Part shown: piece by piece, positions 24,125 to 32,876 of the stretch
How the letters are laid out: each line of letters starts with the position of its first letter
Position numbering within the stretch: position 1 is the stretch's first letter
Assembly (NCBI RefSeq): GCF_001042985.1
Contig: NZ_JYKY01000036.1
Location: 1 to 37,464, forward strand
Direction of reading: 5' to 3'
Source: Pseudomonas lundensis
GTDB lineage: Bacteria; Pseudomonadota; Gammaproteobacteria; Pseudomonadales; Pseudomonadaceae
Length of the DNA: 37,464 nucleotides
Notes under the pieces: generated by a model
Database searches by the model: none
What the model saw: only the letters and a program-made list of their open reading frames with translations
What the model was told of the DNA's origin: nothing
Position numbers and translations under genes: made by a program

Positions 24125-25384
24125 TCACTGGATGAAGGTGACGCCGCCACTCTTGGCGTGCTCGATCTCGGCCTCGAATTGCGAGGTGAAATCCAAATCG
24201 CGCTGCAGGTAGATCACCACACGCGAGCCATGGGGCACGGTCAAAGTTGGTTGGATACTGGCGTAGCGACCCAGGATCGTTTGGGCCGACTCAGACGCGG
24301 CTTCCTGTACTTCCGTGCGATAGCGTGACGCCGAGTTTTCCTGATCGCCGGACGACACTCCGGTATTCGAGGCACCGGCGCCGATGATCGAAACCGCTGC
24401 AGCAACACCGAAGATTTGCCCCCAATGGTTATCGACTACGCCACCTTGACCAGCGGTGCCCAACTGGTCAGAGCCCGCGCTATTGATCGCGATCTCCATT
24501 GCTGGGCGTCCAGGCAGGTTCGGCGTACGTAACCAATTCCAGATGGTGAACAACCGTTCTTGACCAGGGCGAAGACTGGCGTTGTAGCTGCCGCAAACCG
24601 TCGAGCCCCACGGAATCAGAACCCGACGACCGACAGCCGCGTAAACGTCCTGCTGAATGTCTACGCAGATCTGCCCCGGCAACTGACTTTGGGCGCGGGG
24701 CTGCAACACAGCCTCGATAACAGCGCCCTGCAGAACCTTGTACTCCAGGTTTTCCATCTTGCGTACCTTGGATACCGTAACCCCATCGGTGAACGTCGAG
24801 GATGCGTAAGCGCTATTGGCATTTGACGGGACAGGAGCGTTTCTATCGCTCCCCACGCCCAAGGATCCAGACCCACCCTTCTGACCCTCAGCTTCATCCG
24901 TGAAGCCCTCGTCTTTCGCAGTGGCGATGATGGCCGAGCGTTGACGTGCGGCCTGCATCTTCTGTTCTTCAAGCTCACGCTGCAGCTCAATGGCCTGGCG
25001 ACGCTTCTCGGCTTCGCTCATACCAGTTTGATTTTGACGGTCTACCACAGTGCGCGGCGTGTCAGCGGGTGCAGTGCTGCCGTCATTGCTGACAGGAGCG
25101 ACCTGCGCCGCTTGACGCTTGAGGGTTGGATCCTGCACACGGCGCGGCTGTGCGGCGGTGATCGCGTCATTACCAACGCTGTTCCCGGCTACAGGTTCAT
25201 CACTGTGTTTTAACCAGTAGACAAACCCACAAAGCGCAACCGCCGTGAGCGCCACAGCGACACCGGCAGCCTTGTTTGAGCCGGGCTTCGCTTTGAGCAT
25301 CGAGTTCGACTGTGATTCGTTCCACTCACGAAGTTCGTCCTCGCGAGTTTTCTCCGGAACGGGTTTGTTGTCGTCATTGTTCAT
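24125..25384 (-). CDS. virB10: VirB10-like channel scaffold
   Basis: The 419-residue protein has a cytoplasmic N-terminus and one membrane segment at about residues 38-60 (AAGVAVALTAVALCGFVYWL). A long polar periplasmic linker rich in Gln, Arg and Glu follows, then the conserved beta-barrel (VEAVLQPRAQSQLPGQICVD-like region, then RVLIPWGSTVCGSY and SRVVIYLQRDLDF). It spans both membranes and senses ATP use below. It starts two bases after the virB9 stop. Confidence 0.95.
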   Translation of the reverse strand: MNNDDNKPVPEKTREDELREWNESQSNSMLKAKPGSNKAAGVAVALTAVALCGFVYWLKHSDEPVAGNSVGNDAITAAQPRRVQDPTLKRQAAQVAPVSNDGSTAPADTPRTVVDRQNQTGMSEAEKRRQAIELQRELEEQKMQAARQRSAIIATAKDEGFTDEAEGQKGGSGSLGVGSDRNAPVPSNANSAYASSTFTDGVTVSKVRKMENLEYKVLQGAVIEAVLQPRAQSQLPGQICVDIQQDVYAAVGRRVLIPWGSTVCGSYNASLRPGQERLFTIWNWLRTPNLPGRPAMEIAINSAGSDQLGTAGQGGVVDNHWGQIFGVAAAVSIIGAGASNTGVSSGDQENSASRYRTEVQEAASESAQTILGRYASIQPTLTVPHGSRVVIYLQRDLDFTSQFEAEIEHAKSGGVTFIQ

Positions 25385-25386
25385 GC

Positions 25387-26166
25387 TTAAGCCCCTCCGC
25401 CATCACGAGCGCCTCGAGTAACGGTGCGCTTATATGGGTTGGCCAGGTTCTCCACGCAGACATGGGCGTTGCCGTCACGCAGGACAAACATACTGTCCAG
25501 GCGCTCTACGACCACGTAATCACCCTCACGGCGTTTGTTGACCATGGCCTCAGTTCCATCGGGCAACACGCGGTAGAACTGCGGCATGTCAGCCCCTTTC
25601 TTGAGCAGGAACTTGGTGAACTGGCCATCATCCATGACCGACTGCAAACCAATGGAGTCCTTGTCACCTGCATAGCCGTAGTTGATGTTCGGGGAGCCTG
25701 GCGTGCCGGTGCTGACCACAGGCGGGGGCTCATGGCTCTTGACCTCAGTGAAAGAGGACACGCGGCTGCTTGGGTAAATGAAGCGAATCAGGTACGACTG
25801 GCCGGTGTTTTTCTTGGAGCTACCCAGCTGGAAATAGTAAGTACGCTTGCTGGTGATCACGGTCAGGTTGGTGTCCGCGTTTTCCTCGACCGGCTTGAGG
25901 AACAGACGATTGCGGAACGGGATGGTTTGCCAGGCGATGGTGTCGCCCAAGGCAACCACTTTCACCATTTCATCCGCTTCAAATTCGAGGGATGTTTGAT
26001 AGTTATAAGTGCCCACCAGTTCGTAGACTTGGTTCGGGTCATAAGTAACTTGTTTAACCCGTTTATCGGTCAAGAGCGGGGTTGGCAACTTAGCGGCGTG
26101 TGCAAAACCACCAAAAAAACACAAACTCAGGGCGATAGCGGTCGGCAAAATGCAATGTTGCTTCAT
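25387..26166 (-). CDS. virB9: VirB9-like outer-membrane core component
   Basis: The 259-residue secreted protein has a signal peptide (CILPTAIALSLCFFGGFAHA). An N-terminal VirB9 domain follows with VTYDPNQVYELVGTYNYQTS and FEADEMVKVVALGDTIAW, then a C-terminal domain (INYGYAGDKDSIGLQSVMDD, PQFYRVLPDG). It forms the outer-membrane ring with VirB7 and VirB10. The gene lies 27 bases after virB8. Confidence 0.95.
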   Translation of the reverse strand: MKQHCILPTAIALSLCFFGGFAHAAKLPTPLLTDKRVKQVTYDPNQVYELVGTYNYQTSLEFEADEMVKVVALGDTIAWQTIPFRNRLFLKPVEENADTNLTVITSKRTYYFQLGSSKKNTGQSYLIRFIYPSSRVSSFTEVKSHEPPPVVSTGTPGSPNINYGYAGDKDSIGLQSVMDDGQFTKFLLKKGADMPQFYRVLPDGTEAMVNKRREGDYVVVERLDSMFVLRDGNAHVCVENLANPYKRTVTRGARDGGGA

Positions 26167-26193
26167 GATTTTAGTTTCCTTGAATTGAGTGAA

Positions 26194-26859
26194 TTACCGG
26201 CGGCTCAGTTCTTCACTTTTTCGATAAAGAGTAATCACAGTACCGAGCGGGTTAACCCAGCGATCACCGAGCTGACGCGGTACAAGTGTGTTCGCTATTT
26301 TCAGATTCGCTGTGTAGTTCGTTGGTACGGGATCAGCTTTCCCTGCTTGATGAAAGTTTGACGTGAATGAAATTTGATAAATGTCACCTACTTTATTGAT
26401 GCTGTACGCCTCGGCTTCAATCCACTCCTTTTCACCCAGCAATGCGTAGGGGTTTCTTGGATTATCTGGATTGATTTCCTGCTCGTACTGGCGCGCAACC
26501 TCCGGCGTTGTGTACAGGTGGCAGGTGTCAGAAAGTGACTGCCTTCTGCGTGGATCAAAGGTGTTGCACGCATTCACGAAGGCGTACAGGTCTGACTCGA
26601 TCAAGGCTTGTTCTGCCGACACATTTTCCTTGTCAATGACGCGCATTTTCAGGACTTCACCGTCTGCGCCGATGGTGGCTACCACGGGAATTACAGTGTG
26701 CAGATCCGACAGGACATAGACCGCACAAGCCAAAGCAACAATGGAAATCGCCTGAGCACCATTGAGGAACAGGGAGCGATTGCGTTCCTGTTTGACCTTC
26801 TGCTGCTCTCGCAATGAATTGCGGCGCACGGCCTCATCATTCTTGAATGTCTTGTCCAT
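26194..26859 (-). CDS. virB8: VirB8-like inner-membrane assembly protein
   Basis: The 221-residue protein has a short charged cytoplasmic N-terminus, one membrane segment at about residues 33-50 (GAQAISIVALACAVYVLS), and a periplasmic NTF2-like domain with YTTPEVARQYEQEIN, then AYSINKVGDIYQISF. It nucleates complex assembly. Its start overlaps the virB6 stop by one base, so expression is coupled. Confidence 0.95.
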   Translation of the reverse strand: MDKTFKNDEAVRRNSLREQQKVKQERNRSLFLNGAQAISIVALACAVYVLSDLHTVIPVVATIGADGEVLKMRVIDKENVSAEQALIESDLYAFVNACNTFDPRRRQSLSDTCHLYTTPEVARQYEQEINPDNPRNPYALLGEKEWIEAEAYSINKVGDIYQISFTSNFHQAGKADPVPTNYTANLKIANTLVPRQLGDRWVNPLGTVITLYRKSEELSRR

Positions 26860-27719
26860 TACATTTTCACTCCCAAAGTTCTAACAGCCATCATCACCAG
26901 CGACGACCCCCCTACAGTTGCACCAGAGGACAACGCAGCGGCCCAACCGCGAACTTGCAACATGCAGATAATCAAGACTCCTTCCACGATCAATAATGTG
27001 CCGTACTGTTGAGCCGTCATTAGGGCTGCGTCACTGATAGTAGCGGTTTGCGCAACTTCGTTAATGGCGTCTCCGAAGACAGAATAGCCGAATCGGATAA
27101 TGGCGATGGACAGAATGTAGATAAGCGAGAAGTTCAACATCTTGCTTAGCCAATTCATTCCCCAACCCCGTGTTTGTGGAAAGAAGAAAAACGCGACCAA
27201 GATCGGCAGAATCGACATGCTGATAGCTGCACCAAACTTAGCAATCAGCATGTTCAAGATCGCGACCACGAACAGAATGCAGTTAATAACGAATAAGCCG
27301 TAGCCCATCATGATCATTGCAAACTGCCGCCAACTGACGTTCATCAGAACGCTGGCTACTTTCCCGACATTCACATACAAGGCGTCGAGCATCGACGTCG
27401 AATTGACACCCCCGCTCATGATTTTCGCGGCAATGGATTCTGTGAAACCGCCCCATGCCTGGTAGAACACAAGCCCTCCCGTAGACCAATTCAGCGTCAG
27501 GAACACCATGGCAGTGAGGAACATCCTTTGCGCCAGATCCCAATACTTGATGGCTTGGCCGTTGTAGATCGTGAACCCGAGCACTGCCCAGTAAGCAACG
27601 GCAATCAGGTACACGGCTGGGGAAACCAGTTCCGCCAAGTCAGGAAACACCTGGGCGACGAAGCTGGTAGTCAATTCGTCAGTGGCACCGATTAAGCCCT
27701 CAAGGGTCAGCTGCGCCAT
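26859..27719 (-). CDS. virB6: VirB6-like polytopic membrane protein
   Basis: The 286-residue protein has at least five strong hydrophobic segments, among them SPAVYLIAVAYWAVLGFTIY, YGLFVINCILFVVAILNMLI and SMSILPILVAFFFF. A long periplasmic loop precedes them. This is the pattern of VirB6/TrbL proteins that line the inner-membrane channel. It starts 12 bases inside the end of the preceding small gene. The class is set by topology and position. Confidence 0.92.
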   Translation of the reverse strand: MAQLTLEGLIGATDELTTSFVAQVFPDLAELVSPAVYLIAVAYWAVLGFTIYNGQAIKYWDLAQRMFLTAMVFLTLNWSTGGLVFYQAWGGFTESIAAKIMSGGVNSTSMLDALYVNVGKVASVLMNVSWRQFAMIMMGYGLFVINCILFVVAILNMLIAKFGAAISMSILPILVAFFFFPQTRGWGMNWLSKMLNFSLIYILSIAIIRFGYSVFGDAINEVAQTATISDAALMTAQQYGTLLIVEGVLIICMLQVRGWAAALSSGATVGGSSLVMMAVRTLGVKM

Positions 27720-28096
27720 GGGTTCGATGCTCCGTACACACCCTGGAAGTGGGAGAGCACTTCGGGGTCGCGGAAGTCACTGGCACTCAACTGCACACCG
27801 GTTTGTGCCTTGATCTCCCTGGAAGTCTGTTCGATGCAGCCTTGAACCAGCGAACCGCCGTACGACGACGACTTCATGTAGATCTCAGCAAAGCAAGTGC
27901 CGGGGAACCAGTTGCCAACGTCGCGTTTTGATGCGCTCAACAGAGGGTTTTTCCCGACGCTGATCGGTGCTGTTGGATTGCCTGGTTCAGCAGGTTCCGT
28001 CGAGAAGTACGAAGCGGTATTGATGTAAACCACGCTACCGACAACGACCACGGCAACGACTACCGAAAGGACGTGATGTAGTTTGAATTTAAGCAT
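27707..28096 (-). CDS. Unknown periplasm-facing protein between the lipoprotein and virB6
   Basis: This 129-residue protein has one N-terminal membrane segment (HHVLSVVVAVVVVGSVVYIN, residues 7-26). A periplasmic domain follows with two cysteines (GTCFAEIYM and VQGCIEQ) likely to form a disulfide. There is no lipobox. It overlaps its upstream neighbour by eight bases and virB6 by 13, so it belongs to the transfer operon. Entry exclusion or a small channel subunit are possible roles from position, but I do not recognise the family. Confidence 0.7.
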   Translation of the reverse strand: MLKFKLHHVLSVVVAVVVVGSVVYINTASYFSTEPAEPGNPTAPISVGKNPLLSASKRDVGNWFPGTCFAEIYMKSSSYGGSLVQGCIEQTSREIKAQTGVQLSASDFRDPEVLSHFQGVYGASNPWRS

Positions 28097-28301
28097 TGCT
28101 GCGCTCCTGGTCTGCTGTGACAAACGGGGTGAACTGGCAAGCGCAAGGCGACTTATCAATCTTGCCGGTGTTGGTGACACAGCCCGAGGCCGCACTGACC
28201 ACCACGGCCAGCAGCACCACTTTCCAGAGCTTGAACACCACCCACAGCGGGAGCCAGATCGGGAGGGTGACGCCTTTGAAGATGAAGACGATTGCTTTCA
28301 T
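28089..28301 (-). CDS. Small lipoprotein, VirB7 or entry-exclusion candidate
   Basis: This 70-residue protein has a long hydrophobic N-terminus with a lipobox, SAASGC, so it should be lipidated at Cys41. The mature part is short and has further Cys residues (SPCACQF). VirB7 proteins are such small lipoproteins, and entry-exclusion lipoproteins of related plasmids sit in this part of the operon. The start at 28301 follows AAGGAG, itself fused to a 16-bp palindrome. The hydrophobic leader (about 38 residues) is longer than usual for VirB7. Confidence 0.6.
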   Translation of the reverse strand: MKAIVFIFKGVTLPIWLPLWVVFKLWKVVLLAVVVSAASGCVTNTGKIDKSPCACQFTPFVTADQERSNA

Positions 28302-28314
28302 GCGGTTACTCCTT

Positions 28315-28330
28315 TTCTCGCACGCGAGAA
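28315..28330. promoter_or_regulatory. 16-bp palindrome, copy 3 (before T4SS lipoprotein gene)
   Basis: TTCTCGCACGCGAGAA begins right after the virB5 stop codon in the transcript and joins AAGGAG before the lipoprotein start. No promoter-like sequence is visible around it. Confidence 0.85.
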
Positions 28331-29020
28331 TTACTGATCTTTCCACTTGAAGAATTTTTCGTTGTCCGACGTAGCCTGGTTCTCAGCGTTGTTCAAGTTC
28401 GCTTGCAGGTTCATGTTCAACGCTGACAGCTTCGATTGAGCCGAGGACAACATGCCGTTTTCAGCGGCAATACGGTTTTGCAGGTCTGCGGCGTCTTTGG
28501 CATTGGCGGTGTGATCGACTTGCGCCGAGAGCGTGGCCAAGTTGTTCAGGTGGACTTGCACCTCGCTGTACAGCGCGTCACCACCAGACATTGCAGCGCG
28601 AACAGAGTCAGAACTGAGCTGATAATTCTGAGCCCGTTGGCCCTGCGGGTTGTTGAACAGTTCCTGCGGCAACGTGTTGATCAGTTGTTCGTAATACGAC
28701 TGCTTGCTGCCATAAGCGCCCGAGCTTTGACGGGAAACGACTTCCTGCCATGAACCTGGCACGACCGAGGCCGAGTTGATCGCGTCATTCAGACCGATAG
28801 CGCCGCGACCGTACGAGCCTTTGAGGCTGTCCAGGGTTCGGCTTTGCGTCTCGTAGGACTGTTTCAACGTGTCAAATTGATCTTTCAACACGAGGTATTG
28901 CTGGGCCAACGCAGCCCAGGTGCCAGCGTCACCAGTTGGAACACCCGTTGCGTGTGCTTGGCCGCTGATAGCCATAACCACCGCCGTAGCGAGGCACAGC
29001 TTTTTGATAGTCGTCATCAT
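28331..29020 (-). CDS. virB5: VirB5-like minor pilin/adhesin
   Basis: The 229-residue secreted protein has a signal peptide (IKKLCLATAVVMAISGQAHA, cleavage before TGVPT). The mature part is mainly alpha-helical, with LAQQYLVLKDQFDTLKQSYE near the N-terminus and a long C-terminal helix. This is the VirB5/TraC fold, found at the pilus tip and involved in host contact. It overlaps the virB4 stop (ATGATGA). Confidence 0.9.
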   Translation of the reverse strand: MMTTIKKLCLATAVVMAISGQAHATGVPTGDAGTWAALAQQYLVLKDQFDTLKQSYETQSRTLDSLKGSYGRGAIGLNDAINSASVVPGSWQEVVSRQSSGAYGSKQSYYEQLINTLPQELFNNPQGQRAQNYQLSSDSVRAAMSGGDALYSEVQVHLNNLATLSAQVDHTANAKDAADLQNRIAAENGMLSSAQSKLSALNMNLQANLNNAENQATSDNEKFFKWKDQ

Positions 29021-31701
29021 TTGACCGCCTTCAAGTTGTGAGTGTTTTTGGCTTTGGCTTCGGCCATGAAGACCGGAACCCATTGCTCTGGATCGTCAGT
29101 GCCCAGGCGCTTGATAATCGACTCCATCAGAGCCACACCAACATCGTTCGAGGACAGCACGGGGATGAAGTCGGACAGATCGGCCTTCGGATCCTCTGAG
29201 GTCAGATCGAATACAACCTTGATCGACTCTTTGCCGCGACGGATAAGGAACTTGCGAGAGCCCTGGCCGATTTCGCGGATCCACTTACGTTCAGCGACGG
29301 TCAGGTTTTGATGATCTTCATCAGTGGCCGCGTCGTTCGACAGATAGATCTTGGTGGCACTCTGTTTGTCGATTGAGTCGGTTTCACTGCGGAAATACTT
29401 GGCATCAGGCGTGACAAAGATAATCAGGCCGTTTTTGCGACGGATCTGCATGATGAAGTTGTCGATTCGCTTCTTCCAATACTCGTTCTTCACCAGGTTT
29501 TGCCCTTCCTCCAGTACCAGGATGAAAGGCGTGCCATCCATTGCTTGCTCGATGCGATGCAGTGGGTAGCTCAACACGACCGGAAGTTCTGGCCGCGCCT
29601 CACCGCCCTTGAGCAGTTCCATCATTTCAAAGCAGTAGTGCCGCGACGTGCTCAGGTCGATGGAGTCATTCACGTTGTCGAAGACACCGGCATTCGCGCC
29701 AGTGACACCCTTGGCGCCGTGCCAGATGGCCATAACATCGGCCAGCTCGCCCTGGCCATACGTCCACACGACATTGCGGAACCGGCGATCCTCGAACGGC
29801 AGGCTGTAGTTTTCGTCCACCAGAGCCTTGAAACGCTTGATGTCATCAGCAGACGTAGGGGTTGATGCGTAGCACTGACGCATCAGCACTTGCAGATCCA
29901 CCAGAAACGCACGGTTTTCAGCCGTATCGGGCAGCTTGAAGGGGTTCCAGTTCATGCCGCTATGAGGGGAAAGCGTGGTATGCACACCGCCCATAGCTTT
30001 CATGAACACCTTTGCGCCGTAGCGGTTATCGAACCAGAATACTCGTGGCTCGGCTTTGTCGGCCTCACTGACCATCAGAGAAATAACGGTGGTCTTACCC
30101 GAACCCGTATCAGCGGCAATTGCCGTGTGCCCTGCAACCATCCCTTCCAGTTCGCGATGGAAGTTGAAGTTGTAGGAAGTCCCGCTCTCAGTTTCAAAAG
30201 CGGTAATGGCTGGCCCCCACAAGTTGCCATCCCGACGCCCCTTGGCGAAGTTGTGCAACGAAGCAAACCCCGCGAAGTTGGTCGATTTGATCTTGCCGCG
30301 ACGACCAATCAGGTTCTGTGCTTGGCCTGGCAGCTGCGACCAGTAGAAGGTTTCCAGGCCCATCCACTCGCGTACCGATTTGACGTTCAGGTCAACAAAG
30401 CAGTTTTCCACCAGGCCCACGGCTTTATCGAGTTCGCTAGCGTTCTGCTTACGGTTCGCTTCCGAGTCCATAGGCAACGACGGCACATGCACAAAGATGG
30501 TCAGGTGGTGCAGACCGTTGACAGCATCACCACGGCGCAACGCCCGAATCCCCTCAGTCAGTTCCTTGCTGTCATCGTCGGCGATGCCGTGAGTGTCCGA
30601 GACAGTCAGGCGCCGTTGTTCTTGCGTCATCGCCGATTCAGCTTCGATTCGGTTAGAGAAGAAGAACGATTGCGTGATGATGTATTCCACCGGCTGCTGC
30701 AGGAACTTGTTCATCATCCGCGATGGAGTTCTGCGCGGCCATTCAGCCATGCTCAACATCGCGCCGATACGCGAACTGGTGCTGCCACGTACTTCGCACA
30801 TGGTTGCCAACACACGAAAGTTAAGGCGAGCGTATGGCAACATTTCGCAGAGCTTCTGATCGCTCAGGGGGATCTTGCGATCCTCAAGGTTGATCAGGTA
30901 GTTGAAGAACGTACTGAGTTCGGAGAATTCCTCTCCCAGGAAGTCATACACGACCTCAGAAGGGTATTGCTGGTGATCGCCGTTGTGCTCTTTGAAATCC
31001 GCCCAGCTCCAACGGAAACGACGCACCGCGTCATAAGCCCGGTCACGGTCGATCATCTTTGAATCGGTTTTAGGGTGCCGCTGCACTTTCAGGCGAGTCG
31101 CACCGTACTCGGACAGTCCACCCAGCAGCAGATTCGCAGCCTTGTACAGATCCTCAGCCATGTCGTCATAGGATTCAGCATCCTGCTTAGTCGGGCTGGT
31201 CCCTGTAATCAGCGCAATGCCTCGATCCATCAGCCCTGGTACACCAGACCGGAAACGGTTGCGTACCAGCGAGATATAGATCTCGTTGACGTAGAACCCT
31301 TTGTGTTGATAACGGCCACGCCAAGCAGCGTTGAGTTGCTTGGAGAACCAGGTGCCGCCCTCGCCTTCAGGGAAATCAAAGACCTTACGGCGGATGGTAT
31401 GCACGTACAGGCCCAAGTTACTGAATGCGACGGTACGTAGCAGCGTGTTACGGCGAACTTCAAACTGTTTAACCTGTTCTTCGGTCAGCGAATCAAAGAG
31501 CAAGCCATCAATTTTGATAACTTGGACTAACGCGCTTTCCTTGGTCATTACCGTCTGATCATCGTAGTGATAGTCATACGGCACCATTGCGCTGACTTCC
31601 AACTCCAGCAGATCCTCTTCGGATCCTGCTGGCTGTTGAACGCCTAGCGACAAGTCAAGATTGCGCGTCAATTTCCTAAGCGCTTTATCAACGAGGCGCA
31701 T
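29017..31701 (-). CDS. virB4: VirB4-like transfer ATPase
   Basis: The 894-residue ATPase has the VirB4 N-terminal domain and a RecA-like C-terminal half. Walker A is ADTGSGKTT around residues 530-538. A Walker B-like strand ends in FILVLEEGQNL, where Glu-Glu replaces the usual Asp-Glu. The start at 31701 (MRLVDKALRKL) follows GGAG and lies 14 bases inside virB3; a longer frame upstream is only virB3 in another phase. It is the largest energiser of the channel. It is somewhat longer than TrwK of R388, about 820 residues. Confidence 0.95.
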   Translation of the reverse strand: MRLVDKALRKLTRNLDLSLGVQQPAGSEEDLLELEVSAMVPYDYHYDDQTVMTKESALVQVIKIDGLLFDSLTEEQVKQFEVRRNTLLRTVAFSNLGLYVHTIRRKVFDFPEGEGGTWFSKQLNAAWRGRYQHKGFYVNEIYISLVRNRFRSGVPGLMDRGIALITGTSPTKQDAESYDDMAEDLYKAANLLLGGLSEYGATRLKVQRHPKTDSKMIDRDRAYDAVRRFRWSWADFKEHNGDHQQYPSEVVYDFLGEEFSELSTFFNYLINLEDRKIPLSDQKLCEMLPYARLNFRVLATMCEVRGSTSSRIGAMLSMAEWPRRTPSRMMNKFLQQPVEYIITQSFFFSNRIEAESAMTQEQRRLTVSDTHGIADDDSKELTEGIRALRRGDAVNGLHHLTIFVHVPSLPMDSEANRKQNASELDKAVGLVENCFVDLNVKSVREWMGLETFYWSQLPGQAQNLIGRRGKIKSTNFAGFASLHNFAKGRRDGNLWGPAITAFETESGTSYNFNFHRELEGMVAGHTAIAADTGSGKTTVISLMVSEADKAEPRVFWFDNRYGAKVFMKAMGGVHTTLSPHSGMNWNPFKLPDTAENRAFLVDLQVLMRQCYASTPTSADDIKRFKALVDENYSLPFEDRRFRNVVWTYGQGELADVMAIWHGAKGVTGANAGVFDNVNDSIDLSTSRHYCFEMMELLKGGEARPELPVVLSYPLHRIEQAMDGTPFILVLEEGQNLVKNEYWKKRIDNFIMQIRRKNGLIIFVTPDAKYFRSETDSIDKQSATKIYLSNDAATDEDHQNLTVAERKWIREIGQGSRKFLIRRGKESIKVVFDLTSEDPKADLSDFIPVLSSNDVGVALMESIIKRLGTDDPEQWVPVFMAEAKAKNTHNLKAVK

Positions 31702-31987
31702 AACTCCGATACCCCCACAAGTTCCTATTCCGAGAGGCCCGTAAACGAAATGCAGATTGCAAGACACCAAATAAATAAACGTCTTTGCTGCAAATGTAAT
31801 ACGAAATTCCAAACAGAAGTGGTATTGCCCCAACCGGCCATAACGAGCGAATTACCAATGCTGTTATTAGCGGTCCAAAGATGCTGATAAGAATGCTCGA
31901 TAGCGTGAAGGCGCCGACCATAGATGGTCGAGCCATCGCTAAGACAAGCACCTCACCCTCATCGGGTGCGTGCTCGACCGCACTCAT
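31688..31987 (-). CDS. virB3: VirB3-like inner-membrane protein
   Basis: The 99-residue protein has a conserved polar start (EVLVLAMARPSMVGAF) and one long hydrophobic hairpin (SSILISIFGPLITALVIRSL, then AIPLLFGISYYI). It ends with a short cytoplasmic tail (RASRNRNLWGYRSYAP). The ARPSM motif is typical of VirB3. It overlaps the pilin stop in ATGA and virB4 by 14 bases. It works with VirB4. Confidence 0.9.
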   Translation of the reverse strand: MSAVEHAPDEGEVLVLAMARPSMVGAFTLSSILISIFGPLITALVIRSLWPVGAIPLLFGISYYICSKDVYLFGVLQSAFRLRASRNRNLWGYRSYAPR

Positions 31988-32454
31988 TGCAGTGAGGTTG
32001 CAGCGCCGGATTTGATCTCGGCGACGATGTTCGGTGCGAAGAACACCAGGAACACACCGGCGACAGTCCAACCGAAGGTGGACCACTCGACACGGCCCGA
32101 CTTAGCCCGGAAGCCCTGCACCACAATGGCCAGGATGCCCAGGTAGTAACCGATATCGAAGATGAGGAAGCTAACAATGTCTTTCAGCAGGTTCTTGACC
32201 GAACTGAAGTCCATCGCCGCGTTGGCAAATTCAGGGAGAAGGCTCAGGGAGAACAGCGACCCGATGACGACGATCTTTTCTGCCTTGGCAGTCCAGTCTT
32301 TGCGCATCAGGGCCGCATGGTTCATTCCGTGTTTCGGGGTGACGATATTGCGAAGGGTTGTTACCGTGTTGCTTTGTTGAAGCTTGGTTACCCAGGATTG
32401 TTTGTTAATGGTTTCTGACTTACGGAAATTCGATTTTCCTGTTTCGAGTTGCAT
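31984..32454 (-). CDS. virB2: VirB2-like major pilin with long leader
   Basis: The 156-residue precursor carries an unusually long basic N-terminal leader (about 58 residues). A signal segment (KIVVIGSLFSLSLLPEFANA, cleavage before AMDFSS) follows, then a mature part of about 75 residues with two hydrophobic helices (LLKDIVSFLIFDIGYYLGIL and STFGWTVAGVFLVFFAPNIV). Two-helix mature pilins of this size are standard for VirB2/TrwL. AGAGG precedes the start at 32454; an internal Met (MNHAALMRKDW) would shorten the leader but has no good ribosome site. It is the first structural gene of the T4SS operon. Confidence 0.85.
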   Translation of the reverse strand: MQLETGKSNFRKSETINKQSWVTKLQQSNTVTTLRNIVTPKHGMNHAALMRKDWTAKAEKIVVIGSLFSLSLLPEFANAAMDFSSVKNLLKDIVSFLIFDIGYYLGILAIVVQGFRAKSGRVEWSTFGWTVAGVFLVFFAPNIVAEIKSGAATSLQ

Positions 32455-32472
32455 ACCGTTGCCTCTTCATAG

Positions 32473-32745
32473 TCATGACGGGGAATCCCCGTACGTTATG
32501 GTTATTGCTTTGTGCGGATTGTTAGGACAGGTCTCTTTTATAAAGTCGATAGCAGTATCGGCATTTTTAAAAAGTCTGGTCTTCCCTAACGCTGTAACAA
32601 CCGAAAACACTTGCCCTGTTGACGGACTTTCGATGATGAGTTCCCACTTCCGAACATTATCCAAGTACCGCTCTTGTAGATGAACTCGGTAATCCGGTTG
32701 GGCGTTGGTGAAAACCACCAGGTCTTTTTTATCTAGGGATTGCAT
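32473..32745 (-). CDS. Unknown small protein at the head of the T4SS operon
   Basis: The 90-residue soluble protein begins MQSLDKKDLVVFTNAQPDYR and contains KWELIIESPSTGQVFSVVTA, then KNADTAIDFIKETC. It looks like a small alpha/beta domain without membrane segments or HTH. AGAGG lies before two consecutive ATG codons; the second, at 32745, is better spaced. It is the first gene after the operon promoter and 18 bases before the pilin gene. I do not recognise its family; a regulator role is possible only from position. Confidence 0.7.
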   Translation of the reverse strand: MQSLDKKDLVVFTNAQPDYRVHLQERYLDNVRKWELIIESPSTGQVFSVVTALGKTRLFKNADTAIDFIKETCPNNPHKAITITYGDSPS

Positions 32746-32876
32746 CATGTCCTCTGAATAGCTCAGCGCTAAAAACAGAGGGGATACTGTAGCCCCTGAC
32801 ATTTTTCTTCTAGATCCCACCTCGCATTTTCTTCCTCTTTAGCGTTTTGTTTAACGTTTTATGCATTTCGTTACTC

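Noticed and set aside
25312..26361. Plus-strand open frame of 349 codons opposite virB9/virB8
   Set aside because: Runs across three real genes on the other strand without a start context.
29890..31062. Plus-strand open frame of 390 codons opposite virB4
   Set aside because: Antisense shadow of a confirmed ATPase gene; composition rich in His, Val and Arg without any domain.
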